A stretch of DNA of 16,325 nucleotides from Microvirga sp. (GTDB lineage Bacteria > Pseudomonadota > Alphaproteobacteria > Rhizobiales > Beijerinckiaceae). The translations under genes and the position numbers were made by a program. A model generated the notes under the pieces. It was not told the origin of the DNA. It made no database searches and was given only the letters and a program-made list of their open reading frames with translations. Each line of letters starts with the position of its first letter. The stretch's first letter is position 1. The stretch lies in contig JAKOMT010000017.1 of NCBI GenBank assembly GCA_022241475.1, forward strand, positions 1 through 16,325. Reading direction: 5' to 3'. Shown piece after piece: positions 6,604 to 14,376 of the stretch.

Positions 6604-7581
6604 TCAGTCCAGACGGGCGACCCCAGACCGCTTCCTGGACCTCGTCCGGGCAAGCAGATCGCGGAGTGCGGCGGCGCCATCGGGACCCTTGACGGACTTG
6701 TTCCAAAGTTGTTCGGAAACTTGCATGTGGTAGCGAACCGCGTCGGCGTCGTCGGTGATTATCGCCACACCGAGGTTGACGTCCGGAATGCTGGCCAGCT
6801 TGAACGGGCTGATCTGAAGGAAGGTCCTGCCCCCGACCTGGCGCGTGATCTGGAAGGGGGTCGAATGAAGCGGTTCCGTGAACAGGCCGACGCTCACGTT
6901 CAGGGGCAGAGCCTCCATGATGTGCGCGACGCGCTCGACCTCCTCGAACATCACTTCCTGATAGCGAAGCCGGAGGCGCGGCGAAAGCGTTCCCGGCGGA
7001 TCGGCCGCGAGGGTCAGCAGACGCTCCAGTTCCGCCACGGATACGAGCGCGACGAGATCGGGGCGTCCGGCGCGATAGTCGGCCTTGCGTCGCGCGAGGG
7101 TTTCGAGGATGCCCTCGGCCTCCTTGGCCCGGGTTTGCCGACCCCGGCTGGGCCTTGTCTCCATGAGCATTTCAGCGAGAAGCGCGTCGTAGGCGTCGGA
7201 CGTGAGCAGGTAGGAAATGGGCCCGAAGAAATTGATGATCTTCTGCGCTTCCGAATCGATCTGACGCACGCGCTCGAAGAAGACGCTCGCTCGCGGAATG
7301 AATTCGCAGCCGCCGCCGAGAAGCGAGTTGATCGACGTGTCCAGGAGTTCGGCGAGACGGTGGATCGTCTCGATCTTCACGATCTCGCCCTGCTCGATGC
7401 GGTAAAGGTTCGACCTGCTGACGCCCAGGCGCTTGGCGACCTCGCCCGCGCTCTTGTTGTTGCCCCGACGATACGCCTCGACGCGGCGACCTATTTCCGT
7501 GAAGCTCGCCTGAAACCGATGCGCTTCCGGGAGCGGCGGCAGGAGGTTGACGGCGCGTCGCTCTTCAAACTCCGAACCCAT
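6604..7581 (-). CDS. XRE-family transcriptional regulator, probable regulator of the amide operon
   Basis: This 325-residue protein has a Cro/CI-type helix-turn-helix at about residues 31-88: EIGRRVEAYRRGNNKSAGEV, AKRLGVSRSNLYRIEQGE, ETIHRLAELLDTSINSLLG. A long C-terminal part of about 230 residues follows (FFGPISYLLTSDAYDALLAE, AGRPDLVALVSVAELERLL, NVSVGLFTEPLHSTPF), which I infer to be a ligand-sensing or dimerisation domain. It is the last gene of the operon and overlaps the amidase gene by 17 nt if ATG 7581 is used; GTG codons at 7590 and 7593 are alternatives without a better ribosome-binding site. This placement suggests co-transcription and feedback control by the substrate or a pathway intermediate. 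Whether it represses or activates cannot be read from sequence. Confidence 0.85.
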   Translation of the reverse strand: MGSEFEERRAVNLLPPLPEAHRFQASFTEIGRRVEAYRRGNNKSAGEVAKRLGVSRSNLYRIEQGEIVKIETIHRLAELLDTSINSLLGGGCEFIPRASVFFERVRQIDSEAQKIINFFGPISYLLTSDAYDALLAEMLMETRPSRGRQTRAKEAEGILETLARRKADYRAGRPDLVALVSVAELERLLTLAADPPGTLSPRLRLRYQEVMFEEVERVAHIMEALPLNVSVGLFTEPLHSTPFQITRQVGGRTFLQISPFKLASIPDVNLGVAIITDDADAVRYHMQVSEQLWNKSVKGPDGAAALRDLLARTRSRKRSGVARLD

Positions 7582-8953
7582 CGTCTTCACCACCCGTCAA
7601 GGCCGACCCGATTCCGGTCGACAGATGCCCGGCGACGGCCCGGCCTGCATCCAGCACCCGCGCGTCGCCCCCCTCCTCTGCCATGAGTTGCAGCCCGAAG
7701 GGAATACGACCGGGGTAGAATCCGGCGGGCAGGACCAGCGCGGGCGCGCGAGCGGCGTTGGCCGCGCGAACGAAGACGTTGCGCGTGGGGTCCATCGGAA
7801 CTCTCCTGCCCGCGACGACGACGCAGGTCTGGAAGATCCGGGGCGCCCGAAACGGCCAGCCGGGACTGATCACGACGTCGCTGGGTCCCAATCGCGCAGC
7901 CAGCTCGCGCTGAAAGTCGGCGCAGGTCGCCAGCGCGGCGACGGCCTCGCTTTCGCTGATGTCGTCGGCCTGCCCGAGGCGCGCGGCGAGCGACGGGCTC
8001 AACCGGCTCCGCAAGGCCCGATCGACCCGGCGCGAGCTCTGATAGCGGGAGACGACGCCGGCCGCGGCCTGACCGTCGAGCCAGGAGTCGAACGCGATCG
8101 GCTCGATCGTGACGCCGCTCTCGGACAGGCGCCCGAGCACGTCGTCGAACAGCTTGCGCGTGGACAAGTCGCAGATCGAGAGAAGATGCTCCGGCACGCG
8201 CAGACGCACGACGCCCGAATGGGACGGGGCGCCGACGTCCGACAGCATCGCGTCCGTGGCGATGACGTCGTCGATCGATCCGCAAGCCACGCCGAGCGTG
8301 TCGAGGTCGGGCGCGTACCGGGCGACGCCTTCGAGATTCCAGCGGTCGAGGCTCGGCTTGAAGCCGAACGCCCCGCAATGAATGGCGGGGTTGCGGATCG
8401 ATCCCCCGGAATCCGTGCCGAGGTTGATCTCCGCGAGACCGAGCGCGGCCGCGACGCCCGCTCCCGAGCTGGAGCCGCCCGGCGTCCGCAGAACCGACCA
8501 CGGATTAAGCGCCAGGGGCTCGAACGGGTTGTCCGGCGCGTACATCGCAAGTTCGGTGAGCGTCGTGCAGCCGATGGTCACCGCGCCGGCGGCCTCGAGC
8601 CGGGCCAGAGCGGGCGCCGTGACGTCCGCGATACGATCGCGGAAGGCTGCGCTCCCCTCCGTCCAGGGCATTCCCCGTCGCGGAATGTTGCCCTTGATCG
8701 TGACGAACAGCCCGTCCACCGGCGACGACAGACTGGAGCCGCGGCGGCGGTCGGCCTCCGCGAGCTCCGACAGCGACGCCTCGAGGCGCAGCGCGCTGAA
8801 GACGCGATAGCGCTCGCCCAGCGATCGAACGCGCGAGGCGTCGAGCCGCGCCGCGCGCGTCGTTACGCCTCGCGCGATCGCGGCCTGGACGGCGCGACCG
8901 TCTCCAGGCGCCCGATCGAACGGGCGCCTGAAAGTATCGGCGGTCTCAGCCAA
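7565..8953 (-). CDS. Amidase-signature (AS) family hydrolase
   Basis: The 462-residue length is normal for the AS family, which also contains GatA, AtzE and allophanate hydrolases. The catalytic triad is complete: Lys87 in VDGLFVTIKGN, cis-Ser161 in TPGGSSSGAGVAAA and nucleophile Ser185 in GTDSGGSIRNPA. No signal peptide is seen, so it acts in the cytoplasm. Its role in the operon is probably to cleave the linear amide or ureide released by the ring-opening enzyme, as AS enzymes do after AtzD or barbiturase in known pathways; this is inference. The start is TTG 8953, the only reasonable one: AGGA lies 9 nt upstream, overlapping the end of the preceding gene, and no in-frame ATG occurs until residue 95. 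The spacing of 12 nt and the weak start suggest translational coupling. Confidence 0.9.
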   Translation of the reverse strand: MAETADTFRRPFDRAPGDGRAVQAAIARGVTTRAARLDASRVRSLGERYRVFSALRLEASLSELAEADRRRGSSLSSPVDGLFVTIKGNIPRRGMPWTEGSAAFRDRIADVTAPALARLEAAGAVTIGCTTLTELAMYAPDNPFEPLALNPWSVLRTPGGSSSGAGVAAALGLAEINLGTDSGGSIRNPAIHCGAFGFKPSLDRWNLEGVARYAPDLDTLGVACGSIDDVIATDAMLSDVGAPSHSGVVRLRVPEHLLSICDLSTRKLFDDVLGRLSESGVTIEPIAFDSWLDGQAAAGVVSRYQSSRRVDRALRSRLSPSLAARLGQADDISESEAVAALATCADFQRELAARLGPSDVVISPGWPFRAPRIFQTCVVVAGRRVPMDPTRNVFVRAANAARAPALVLPAGFYPGRIPFGLQLMAEEGGDARVLDAGRAVAGHLSTGIGSALTGGEDDGFGV

Positions 8954-8965
8954 GGTCGCGAATCC

Positions 8966-9913
8966 TCACTGGATCAGGCCCTTCTCGCGATAGAAGCGCT
9001 CGGCGCCGGGATGCAGCGGGACGCCGAGATCGGAGAAGGCCGAGACGCCCGGCTCCGGGCTCCAGGCGTTGTAGACGTTGCGCATGTAGGCTTCCGCATT
9101 GTCCGCGAACATCTGGCTAACGAACTCGTAGACGACCTCTTCGGAGACGCCGTCATGGGTGATCAGCATCGACGGCACGCCGATCGACGAGACGTCGGCG
9201 TCGATGGAGGTGTAGGTGCCGCCCGGGATCGTGACCGGCTGATAGGCGGGCGTGATCTCGCGCAGGGCGGCCGCCACGGCGTCATCGATGGGGACCAGGC
9301 GCACGTCGTGGCTGGTCGAAAGATCGAGCACCGCCGGCATCGGGAGGGCCGAGGACGCGGCGAAAGCGTCCAGGTTGCCGTCGCGCATGTTCGCTGCGCT
9401 CTCGTCGAAGCCGAGATTCTGGATGTTGATCTGACCCGTCAGCCCGGCCGCTTCGAAAACATTGGCGGCCGTGTTCGCCGTTCCCGAGCCGGGCGCGCCG
9501 ACCGACAACGTGCGGCCCTTGAGTTGATCGAGCGTCTCGATCGCGCTGCGCGTGAACGTGACGACGTGGAGCGGCGCGATATCGATCACCGCAACGCCGC
9601 GGATGTTGCTCGCAGCGGCGCCCTCGAATTGGCCCGTGCCGGCCTGCTGCTCATAGACGACGCCGCCGTTGGCGAAGCCGAAATCGAGCCGCCCCGCCGC
9701 CAGGAGGCGGGCGTTCTCGACCGATCCGCGCGTCGTCTGCGCGGTCGCCTGCAACGATTGCGAATTCTCGTTGATGAAGGTCGAGAGGCCGCCGGCGTAG
9801 AGATAGTAGCTGCCGCCCACGGAGCTCGACCCGATCACGGCGTTTTGCTGCGCATGGGCGCCCGTGGCGAGCAGGATGGTCCCGGCTGCGAGAGCCGCAA
9901 GTATCTTGTTCAT
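8966..9913 (-). CDS. TAXI-family TRAP transporter solute-binding protein
   Basis: This 315-residue periplasmic receptor begins with a clear Sec signal peptide (MNKILAALAAGTILLATGAHA, cleaved before Gln22). It continues with TAXI landmarks: VIGSSSVGGSYYLYAGGL, ARLLAAGRLDFGFANGGV, LKGRTLSVGAPGSGTANTA, ending in LHPGAERFYREKGL. TAXI proteins deliver substrate to fused TRAP permeases, which use an ion gradient rather than ATP. ATG 9913 is preferred over an upstream in-frame start because GAGGAG lies about 8 nt upstream and the signal peptide then starts correctly. The gene follows its permease by 34 nt. Few TAXI ligands are known (glutamate or other small organic acids), so the ligand must be inferred from the enzymes beside it. 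Confidence 0.93.
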   Translation of the reverse strand: MNKILAALAAGTILLATGAHAQQNAVIGSSSVGGSYYLYAGGLSTFINENSQSLQATAQTTRGSVENARLLAAGRLDFGFANGGVVYEQQAGTGQFEGAAASNIRGVAVIDIAPLHVVTFTRSAIETLDQLKGRTLSVGAPGSGTANTAANVFEAAGLTGQINIQNLGFDESAANMRDGNLDAFAASSALPMPAVLDLSTSHDVRLVPIDDAVAAALREITPAYQPVTIPGGTYTSIDADVSSIGVPSMLITHDGVSEEVVYEFVSQMFADNAEAYMRNVYNAWSPEPGVSAFSDLGVPLHPGAERFYREKGLIQ

Positions 9914-9947
9914 TTTGAAGTCTCCTCTGGATTTCGGGGTGTTCTGG

Positions 9948-11864
9948 TTAGCCGGCCGCTCCCCGTTTTCGTCCGGCAAGCCTGTCGACCAGCGGTCGCC
10001 CGGCGAGCGCCGCCGCGCAGATGATCAGGCCGATCGTGATCGTGGGGATGCTGTGACCGAAGAGCAGGACCGCGGCGCCGAGCAGCAGCACCGCGCGCTC
10101 GGCCAACGACAGCCTGTGGAAAAGGAAACCCTCGATGCCGCCGGACGCCATGACGATGCCGACGATGATCGAGCCGATCGTGACGGCGTTCTCCAGAGGC
10201 GACGCGGCGTAGAGGAGTCCGGGCTGATAGGCGAACAGGACCGGGATCAGGAAGAGCCCGGCTCCCTTTACGACCGCCGCCCATCCGGTTCGCCATAGAG
10301 GCGCCTTCGCGATCGACGCAGCGACATAACTCGCGAGCGACACGGGCGGCGTGATGTTGGAGGCCTGCCCCCACCACATGACGATCAGGTGGGCCGCGAT
10401 CAGCGGCACGTCGAGCCGCACGAGGGCGGGGGCCGCCAGCGTCGCCAGGATGATGTAGGCCGGCACCACCGACAGCCCCATCCCGAGGATGTAGGCGACG
10501 ACGAACACGAGCCCCAGGGTCAGGGCCAGATCGCCCGCCCCCACCGAGACGATCATGCCGGTGATGCGCAGGCCCGTGCCCGGCAGCAACAGACATTGGG
10601 CGATGATCGCGACCGGACCTGCGACCACGATAATGGGCAGAGCCTGTTTCGTGCCCTCCGCGAGGGCGTGCAGGATGTCGCGCGGTCCCATGCGGTGGGT
10701 GCGGCTGAGCTGGCTGACGACGAGGGTCGCGATGATGCCGAGAAGAGCGATGAAGGCGAGCGAGTAGCCGATGAAGATGCCGGCCGCGATCACGAGGACG
10801 GGCGCGACATAGTACCAACCCGCCATGAGCGTGCGCCCGACCGGCGGCAAGGTCTCCCTCGGGCTCCCGACGAGGTCGTTGCGCCGCGCGTAGCAGTGCA
10901 CCTGCATGTAGACGAAGAAGAAGTAGAGCAGCGCCGGCGTCGCCGAGTAGATGACGATCTCGGAATACGGAATGCCCGTCAGCGCCACCATGATGAAGGC
11001 CGCGACGCCCATCACGGGCGGCATGATGGTCCCGCCCGTCGAGGCGGCGGCCTCAATGCCTCCCGCGACATGGGGCTTGAAGCCGGCGGACTTCATCAGC
11101 GGGATCGTCATCGACCCGCTAATGGCGACGTTAGCCGCCGCCGATCCGGTGATGGATCCGACGATCGTCGAGGACGCCACCGCCGCCTTCGCGGTTCCTC
11201 CGGCTCGGCTGCCGACGAGCGCCATGCTGAGGGTCGAAAAGAAATCCGCGGCGCCCGATCGCATCAGGAACGCGCCGAAGACGAGAAACAGGAACATCTG
11301 CGACGCCAGCACGTAGGTGATGTGGCCGTAGATGCCGTCAGTCCCGGCGTACATGTAAGAGGCGATCGTACGGGGATCGAAACCCGCATGCGTGAACGGC
11401 TGCGGGACGTATGGCCCGAGCATCAGGAATGCGACGAACGCGAATCCCATGATCGGGATCGCCGCGCCCAGCACCCGCCGGCAGGCCTCGAAGCTCAGGA
11501 AGATCATGATCCATCCGAGCGCGAGATCGAGGTCCGAGATGGGCAGACCGACCATCTCGAGGAAGGCCGTGTACATGACATTGAAGCGCACGGTCGCGGC
11601 GATCGCCAGACCGATGAGGAGCACGTCGACGAGGCGGGCAGCGGTCGAAGAGCCCAGAGGCTTCAACATGAACGCGAGCAGCATTCCGAGAAGGATGAAC
11701 AGGCTCCGGTCGATCTCCGGAAAGCGAATTCCGACCGCGGCGACCCAGACGTAGTAGAGCGCCCCCGCCGCCGCGATCACGAACGCGAGCTGGTTCCAGG
11801 GACCTGTGAAGCCGCCGGCGCCGGAGGAGGCTTCTTCGGCCGAATCCGTCTCGATGCCGTGCAT
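9948..11864 (-). CDS. TRAP transporter permease, fused small and large subunits (TAXI type)
   Basis: This 638-residue polytopic membrane protein has an N-terminal group of helices like the small DctQ subunit, followed by the large DctM-like domain. Family motifs include SSTIVGSITGSAAANVAISG and GGIEAAASTGGTIMPPVMG in the first half of the large domain, and GMGLSVVPAYIILATLAAPA with WWGQASNITPPVSLASYVAA in the second. These Gly/Thr/Pro-rich loops are expected to form the transport path. ATG 11864 overlaps the stop of the preceding gene by one base (TGATG) and has GGGGGA just upstream; a longer start at 11897 would overlap the upstream gene by 34 nt and is less likely. It works with the TAXI receptor encoded next. 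Confidence 0.93.
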   Translation of the reverse strand: MHGIETDSAEEASSGAGGFTGPWNQLAFVIAAAGALYYVWVAAVGIRFPEIDRSLFILLGMLLAFMLKPLGSSTAARLVDVLLIGLAIAATVRFNVMYTAFLEMVGLPISDLDLALGWIMIFLSFEACRRVLGAAIPIMGFAFVAFLMLGPYVPQPFTHAGFDPRTIASYMYAGTDGIYGHITYVLASQMFLFLVFGAFLMRSGAADFFSTLSMALVGSRAGGTAKAAVASSTIVGSITGSAAANVAISGSMTIPLMKSAGFKPHVAGGIEAAASTGGTIMPPVMGVAAFIMVALTGIPYSEIVIYSATPALLYFFFVYMQVHCYARRNDLVGSPRETLPPVGRTLMAGWYYVAPVLVIAAGIFIGYSLAFIALLGIIATLVVSQLSRTHRMGPRDILHALAEGTKQALPIIVVAGPVAIIAQCLLLPGTGLRITGMIVSVGAGDLALTLGLVFVVAYILGMGLSVVPAYIILATLAAPALVRLDVPLIAAHLIVMWWGQASNITPPVSLASYVAASIAKAPLWRTGWAAVVKGAGLFLIPVLFAYQPGLLYAASPLENAVTIGSIIVGIVMASGGIEGFLFHRLSLAERAVLLLGAAVLLFGHSIPTITIGLIICAAALAGRPLVDRLAGRKRGAAG

Positions 11865-12817
11865 CACGCTCCCCCATTGCTGCGATCGAGAATCCATTTC
11901 GCGAGGCCGATGTCGCAGATCGCCATGCCCTGGATCACCGCCAGGCAGACTTCGTTCGTTCCGGTCGTGATCGATCCGCGTTCAGCGAGCACTTCGCCGA
12001 TCGTCGCGTCGAGCTGGGCCTCCATCTCGGCGCGCGTCGCCGTCCCCGAGGCTATCCACGAAGCAACGTTGCCTGCGGTGCAGACGAAGTCGATCTCGTC
12101 GACGATCAGGCGGTCCGCCCTGTCGAAGACGTCGCGCTCGAACTCCCGCCGACCGCCCATGGCGCAGACGAGCGTTCCCGGCCGCAGATCATCGGCCCCG
12201 AACAGACGCTCGTCGGCATCCGAGACCGTGACGACGACGGAGGCTCTGCCGACCGCCTCCGGGACGCTCGCAGCCGTGTGGAAGCTCGTCGCGAACTCCT
12301 CGGACCAGGCGCCGGCCGCCGAGGCCGCGCGTTCGGCGGAGCGGGAGGCTAGGGTTATCCGCGCCTTCGGATGGGTCTTCGCGAGAAACGACGCGAGATG
12401 CCGCGCGATGCGCCCCGTTCCGACGATCGCGATGTCGTCGATCACGGAGGGGCCGAGCGCCTCGACCGCGACGACGCCGGTCAGCGCCGTCCGCACGCCG
12501 TGCAGCCATTCCTCGTCCACCAGCGCCAGAGGCTCCATCGTCCGCGGATCGACGAGATAGCAATAGGCGTGGTCGCGCCCGTGAGCGGGATCGGCGTCGC
12601 CGATCAGTCGGAAGCCGGCGACGTTCAGATCGTCGAGCACGGCTCCCTTGACCTTGAAGCGTCCGCTCGTCCCGTTCGCCCCGCGCAGCGAAAGCGCGGC
12701 GGGGCTGGAAACGTCGGCCGCGCCTCGCGCGGCCATCTGATAGATCGACCTGATCAGCGCCAGGGCGCCGTCGAGGTCGAACGCCCGCTTGATTTCTTCT
12801 TCGCCAACGATTCTCAT
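11864..12817 (-). CDS. Ornithine cyclodeaminase/mu-crystallin family protein
   Basis: The 317-residue protein fits the family in length and layout. Conserved substrate-site residues are visible as Lys57 (GRFKVKG) and Arg109 (HGVRTALTG). A Rossmann NAD(P)-binding motif DIAIVGTGRIARHLASFL (Gly133-x-Gly135) follows, then ITLASRSAERA, VVVTVSDADERLF and the C-terminal TNEVCLAVIQGMAICDIGLA. Members include ornithine cyclodeaminase, ketimine or pyrroline-2-carboxylate reductases, and alanine or tauropine-type dehydrogenases; sequence alone does not choose. In this operon it may process the nitrogen-containing acid left after ring opening and amide cleavage. ATG 12817 has AGAGGAAA five nt upstream, and the gene follows the ring-opening enzyme by 12 nt. 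Confidence 0.9.
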   Translation of the reverse strand: MRIVGEEEIKRAFDLDGALALIRSIYQMAARGAADVSSPAALSLRGANGTSGRFKVKGAVLDDLNVAGFRLIGDADPAHGRDHAYCYLVDPRTMEPLALVDEEWLHGVRTALTGVVAVEALGPSVIDDIAIVGTGRIARHLASFLAKTHPKARITLASRSAERAASAAGAWSEEFATSFHTAASVPEAVGRASVVVTVSDADERLFGADDLRPGTLVCAMGGRREFERDVFDRADRLIVDEIDFVCTAGNVASWIASGTATRAEMEAQLDATIGEVLAERGSITTGTNEVCLAVIQGMAICDIGLAKWILDRSNGGA

Positions 12818-12829
12818 GTCGCTTTCCTC

Positions 12830-13885
12830 TCAGCTTCGGCTGATCACGGCGAACACGCCGCCGCCGTCCGGCGCCTGATGCTCCGCGCCGCCGGAAACGA
12901 ACATCCGGCAATCGCCCAGGAGCGCCGCGAGCGCCCCCGAGGCCGCCGCCCGCATGTGCTTGTCTGGATCGAGATCGCTCGAGAACACCGTCGTGCGGCG
13001 GCCTCTCACGAGGCCCGTCCGCGCGACCCCGGCCTTGAAGAACACGCCGTCGAGCTCGCGCGCCCTCGCCCGTGCGAGGTCGATCGGCCCAGTCGCGTCG
13101 CCGGCGAGAATGCGCGCCATTCCGTCGATGTCGACGAGGTCGTCGACGAGGCCGCAATGGACGCGGGGGCCGCTCGTGACGCCGGCGGGCTGGCCGACGA
13201 CGATGGCCTCGCAGGCGCGCGTCTCGGTGCCCGAGAACACCATCCCGCGCCGGCTGTAGAGATCGGGCCGCACCAGCAGGTTCTCGATGACGGCGTCCTG
13301 CGGGGCGATCTCGCCGAGCGCCACCCCCATTCCCAGCGCGGCTGCGCCCCGCGCGGCGCCCGACACGCCCGCGAACCGGGCCTGGGCTTCGGGAAGTCCG
13401 ACCGCCTCCTGATGGGTCAGGAGCGGGCTCTTGAGGAAGACCAGAAGCGGGTCCTGCGGCTTCAGGCCCGCGCTCTCGATCGCCGCAGAAACGGCCTGGC
13501 GCGCATGCTCCACATGAGCCTGCGCCACGATCTCCGCCGGGGCGAGCGCGGGCGACGCTCCAAAGCCCACGCGCAGGTCGCCATCGGCGTCCCGGTGATC
13601 GTCGAGCGCGGCGAGCACATATCCGCCGGGACTGATGACGCCTTCGCAACCGGTCGAAAGGACGATCTGCAAGCGGCTCCGATCGAGCCCGGCCTCGTCA
13701 GCAGCGGCGGCGATCGCGCTCAGCGCAAGGCCCCGGGAGAAGTCGTTGGTGGTCGCCGTACCCTCCACCTTGCCGATAACCGCGACGGAACGCGGATGGC
13801 GTTGAGCAAGGCGCGCAAAGATTCGTCCAATTTCTTGGACATCATCAGGCGCCCGCATACTGAAGGCGTCAACCGTGCTCGACAT
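12830..13885 (-). CDS. Ring-opening amidohydrolase, AtzD/barbiturase family
   Basis: The 351-residue protein matches the cyanuric acid hydrolase/barbiturase family, which is built from three similar domains around one active site. Three Lys/Ser pairs expected in the family are present: Lys39 (VIGKVEG) with Ser77 (LSTGCEG), Lys152 (FLKSPLL) with Ser218 (FSGTETRACEAIVV), and Lys284 (FFKAGVAR) with Ser331 (FVSGGAEHQAPDGGG). Known members hydrolyse cyanuric acid to carboxybiuret or barbiturate to ureidomalonate; many members have no known substrate. It is cytoplasmic. ATG 13885 has GGGGA five nt upstream. It is the first gene of the six-gene operon and so probably sets the pathway's substrate. 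The neighbouring genes differ from the standard atzDEF set, so I do not call it atzD. Confidence 0.9.
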   Translation of the reverse strand: MSSTVDAFSMRAPDDVQEIGRIFARLAQRHPRSVAVIGKVEGTATTNDFSRGLALSAIAAAADEAGLDRSRLQIVLSTGCEGVISPGGYVLAALDDHRDADGDLRVGFGASPALAPAEIVAQAHVEHARQAVSAAIESAGLKPQDPLLVFLKSPLLTHQEAVGLPEAQARFAGVSGAARGAAALGMGVALGEIAPQDAVIENLLVRPDLYSRRGMVFSGTETRACEAIVVGQPAGVTSGPRVHCGLVDDLVDIDGMARILAGDATGPIDLARARARELDGVFFKAGVARTGLVRGRRTTVFSSDLDPDKHMRAAASGALAALLGDCRMFVSGGAEHQAPDGGGVFAVISRS

Positions 13886-14248
13886 CGAAATCCCCGGCTT
13901 AACTGGCTTACTTCCGTCGATGTATAGGGTTAGGTCCCTGCAATCGCGCGCGCAACAAGAAAATCCGGCAAATTTTTGGACACGGCGCCCTAAGATCGTG
14001 CATTCTGTATGATACCGCGCCAGATCGGCTGTGAGTTACCTCAACACCTCTGTTCAGGTAACTGAATGTCGACGATATGCGTGCGGATCGGACACAGTCT
14101 CAACGGCTCCTATCGGTATCGTGCGTTGGACGCTGAAACACGTCCTCTGCGCGCGCTCAAGCTCCGATGGCTGAGGCGTGTCAACCGGCGTTCGAATAGG
14201 ACCCCTTATCGGCGTCCAAAAGGGGGTCTGTCGCAGATTCGGTGCAGG
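13886..14248. other. Upstream region of the amide operon and flank of an ISL3-type remnant
   Basis: No gene is recognised. The first 150 nt should contain the operon promoter (minus strand), but I find no strong -35/-10 pair. Possible regulator sites are the inverted repeat at 14034-14063 and a short AAAAT/ATTTT pair at 13960-13976. From about 14190 the sequence resembles IS end DNA: GACCCC (14200-14205) faces GGGGTC (14223-14228), followed by TGTCGCAGATTCGGTGCAGG, probably the outer end of the ISL3-type element. Confidence 0.45.
14034..14063. promoter_or_regulatory. Inverted repeat upstream of the amide operon, possible operator
   Basis: AGTTACCTCAA (14034-14044) and TTCAGGTAACT (14053-14063) are inverted copies with one mismatch per 11-bp arm, around 8 nt. 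There is no T-run, so a terminator is unlikely. The site lies about 150 nt before the first gene of the operon and could bind its regulator. It could also belong to mobile-element flank. Confidence 0.4.
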
Positions 14249-14366
14249 TTAGGCGCTAATCGGCATGAGCCGGGCGGCGAGGAGGTCGATGTTGCCGCGA
14301 CCGTACATCTGGCGCTTCAGCTTCTTCAGCTTGCAGATCTGCCCTTCCGTCTGGCCGTTCGTGATC
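14249..14366 (-). pseudogene. ISL3-type transposase, C-terminal fragment
   Basis: The last ~38 residues of a transposase are present: TNGQTEGQICKLKKLKRQMY and GRGNIDLLAARL, then a stop at 14249. The NGQTEGQ...LK..KRQMYGR...DLL.AR pattern is characteristic of ISL3-family transposases, where it follows the catalytic Glu region. Everything upstream has been replaced by the IS3-type element that begins near 14377. It is a non-functional remnant that probably marks the target into which the IS3-type element inserted. Confidence 0.75.
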
Positions 14367-14376
14367 CTGCCCCGGT

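Noticed and set aside
12830..13885. Calling the first operon gene atzD (cyanuric acid hydrolase) outright
   Set aside because: The family includes barbiturase and many uncharacterised members, and the neighbouring genes do not match the standard atzDEF set.
7547..13927. Very long plus-strand open frames (up to 825 codons) opposite the operon
   Set aside because: Their translations are Arg/Asp/Gly-rich without domains, while the minus strand encodes six clear protein families. Antisense frames stay open in GC-rich genes.
14190..14248. Riboswitch or terminator from the GACCCC/GGGGTC pair
   Set aside because: It resembles IS end sequence next to the ISL3-type remnant, and is not downstream of a functional gene.
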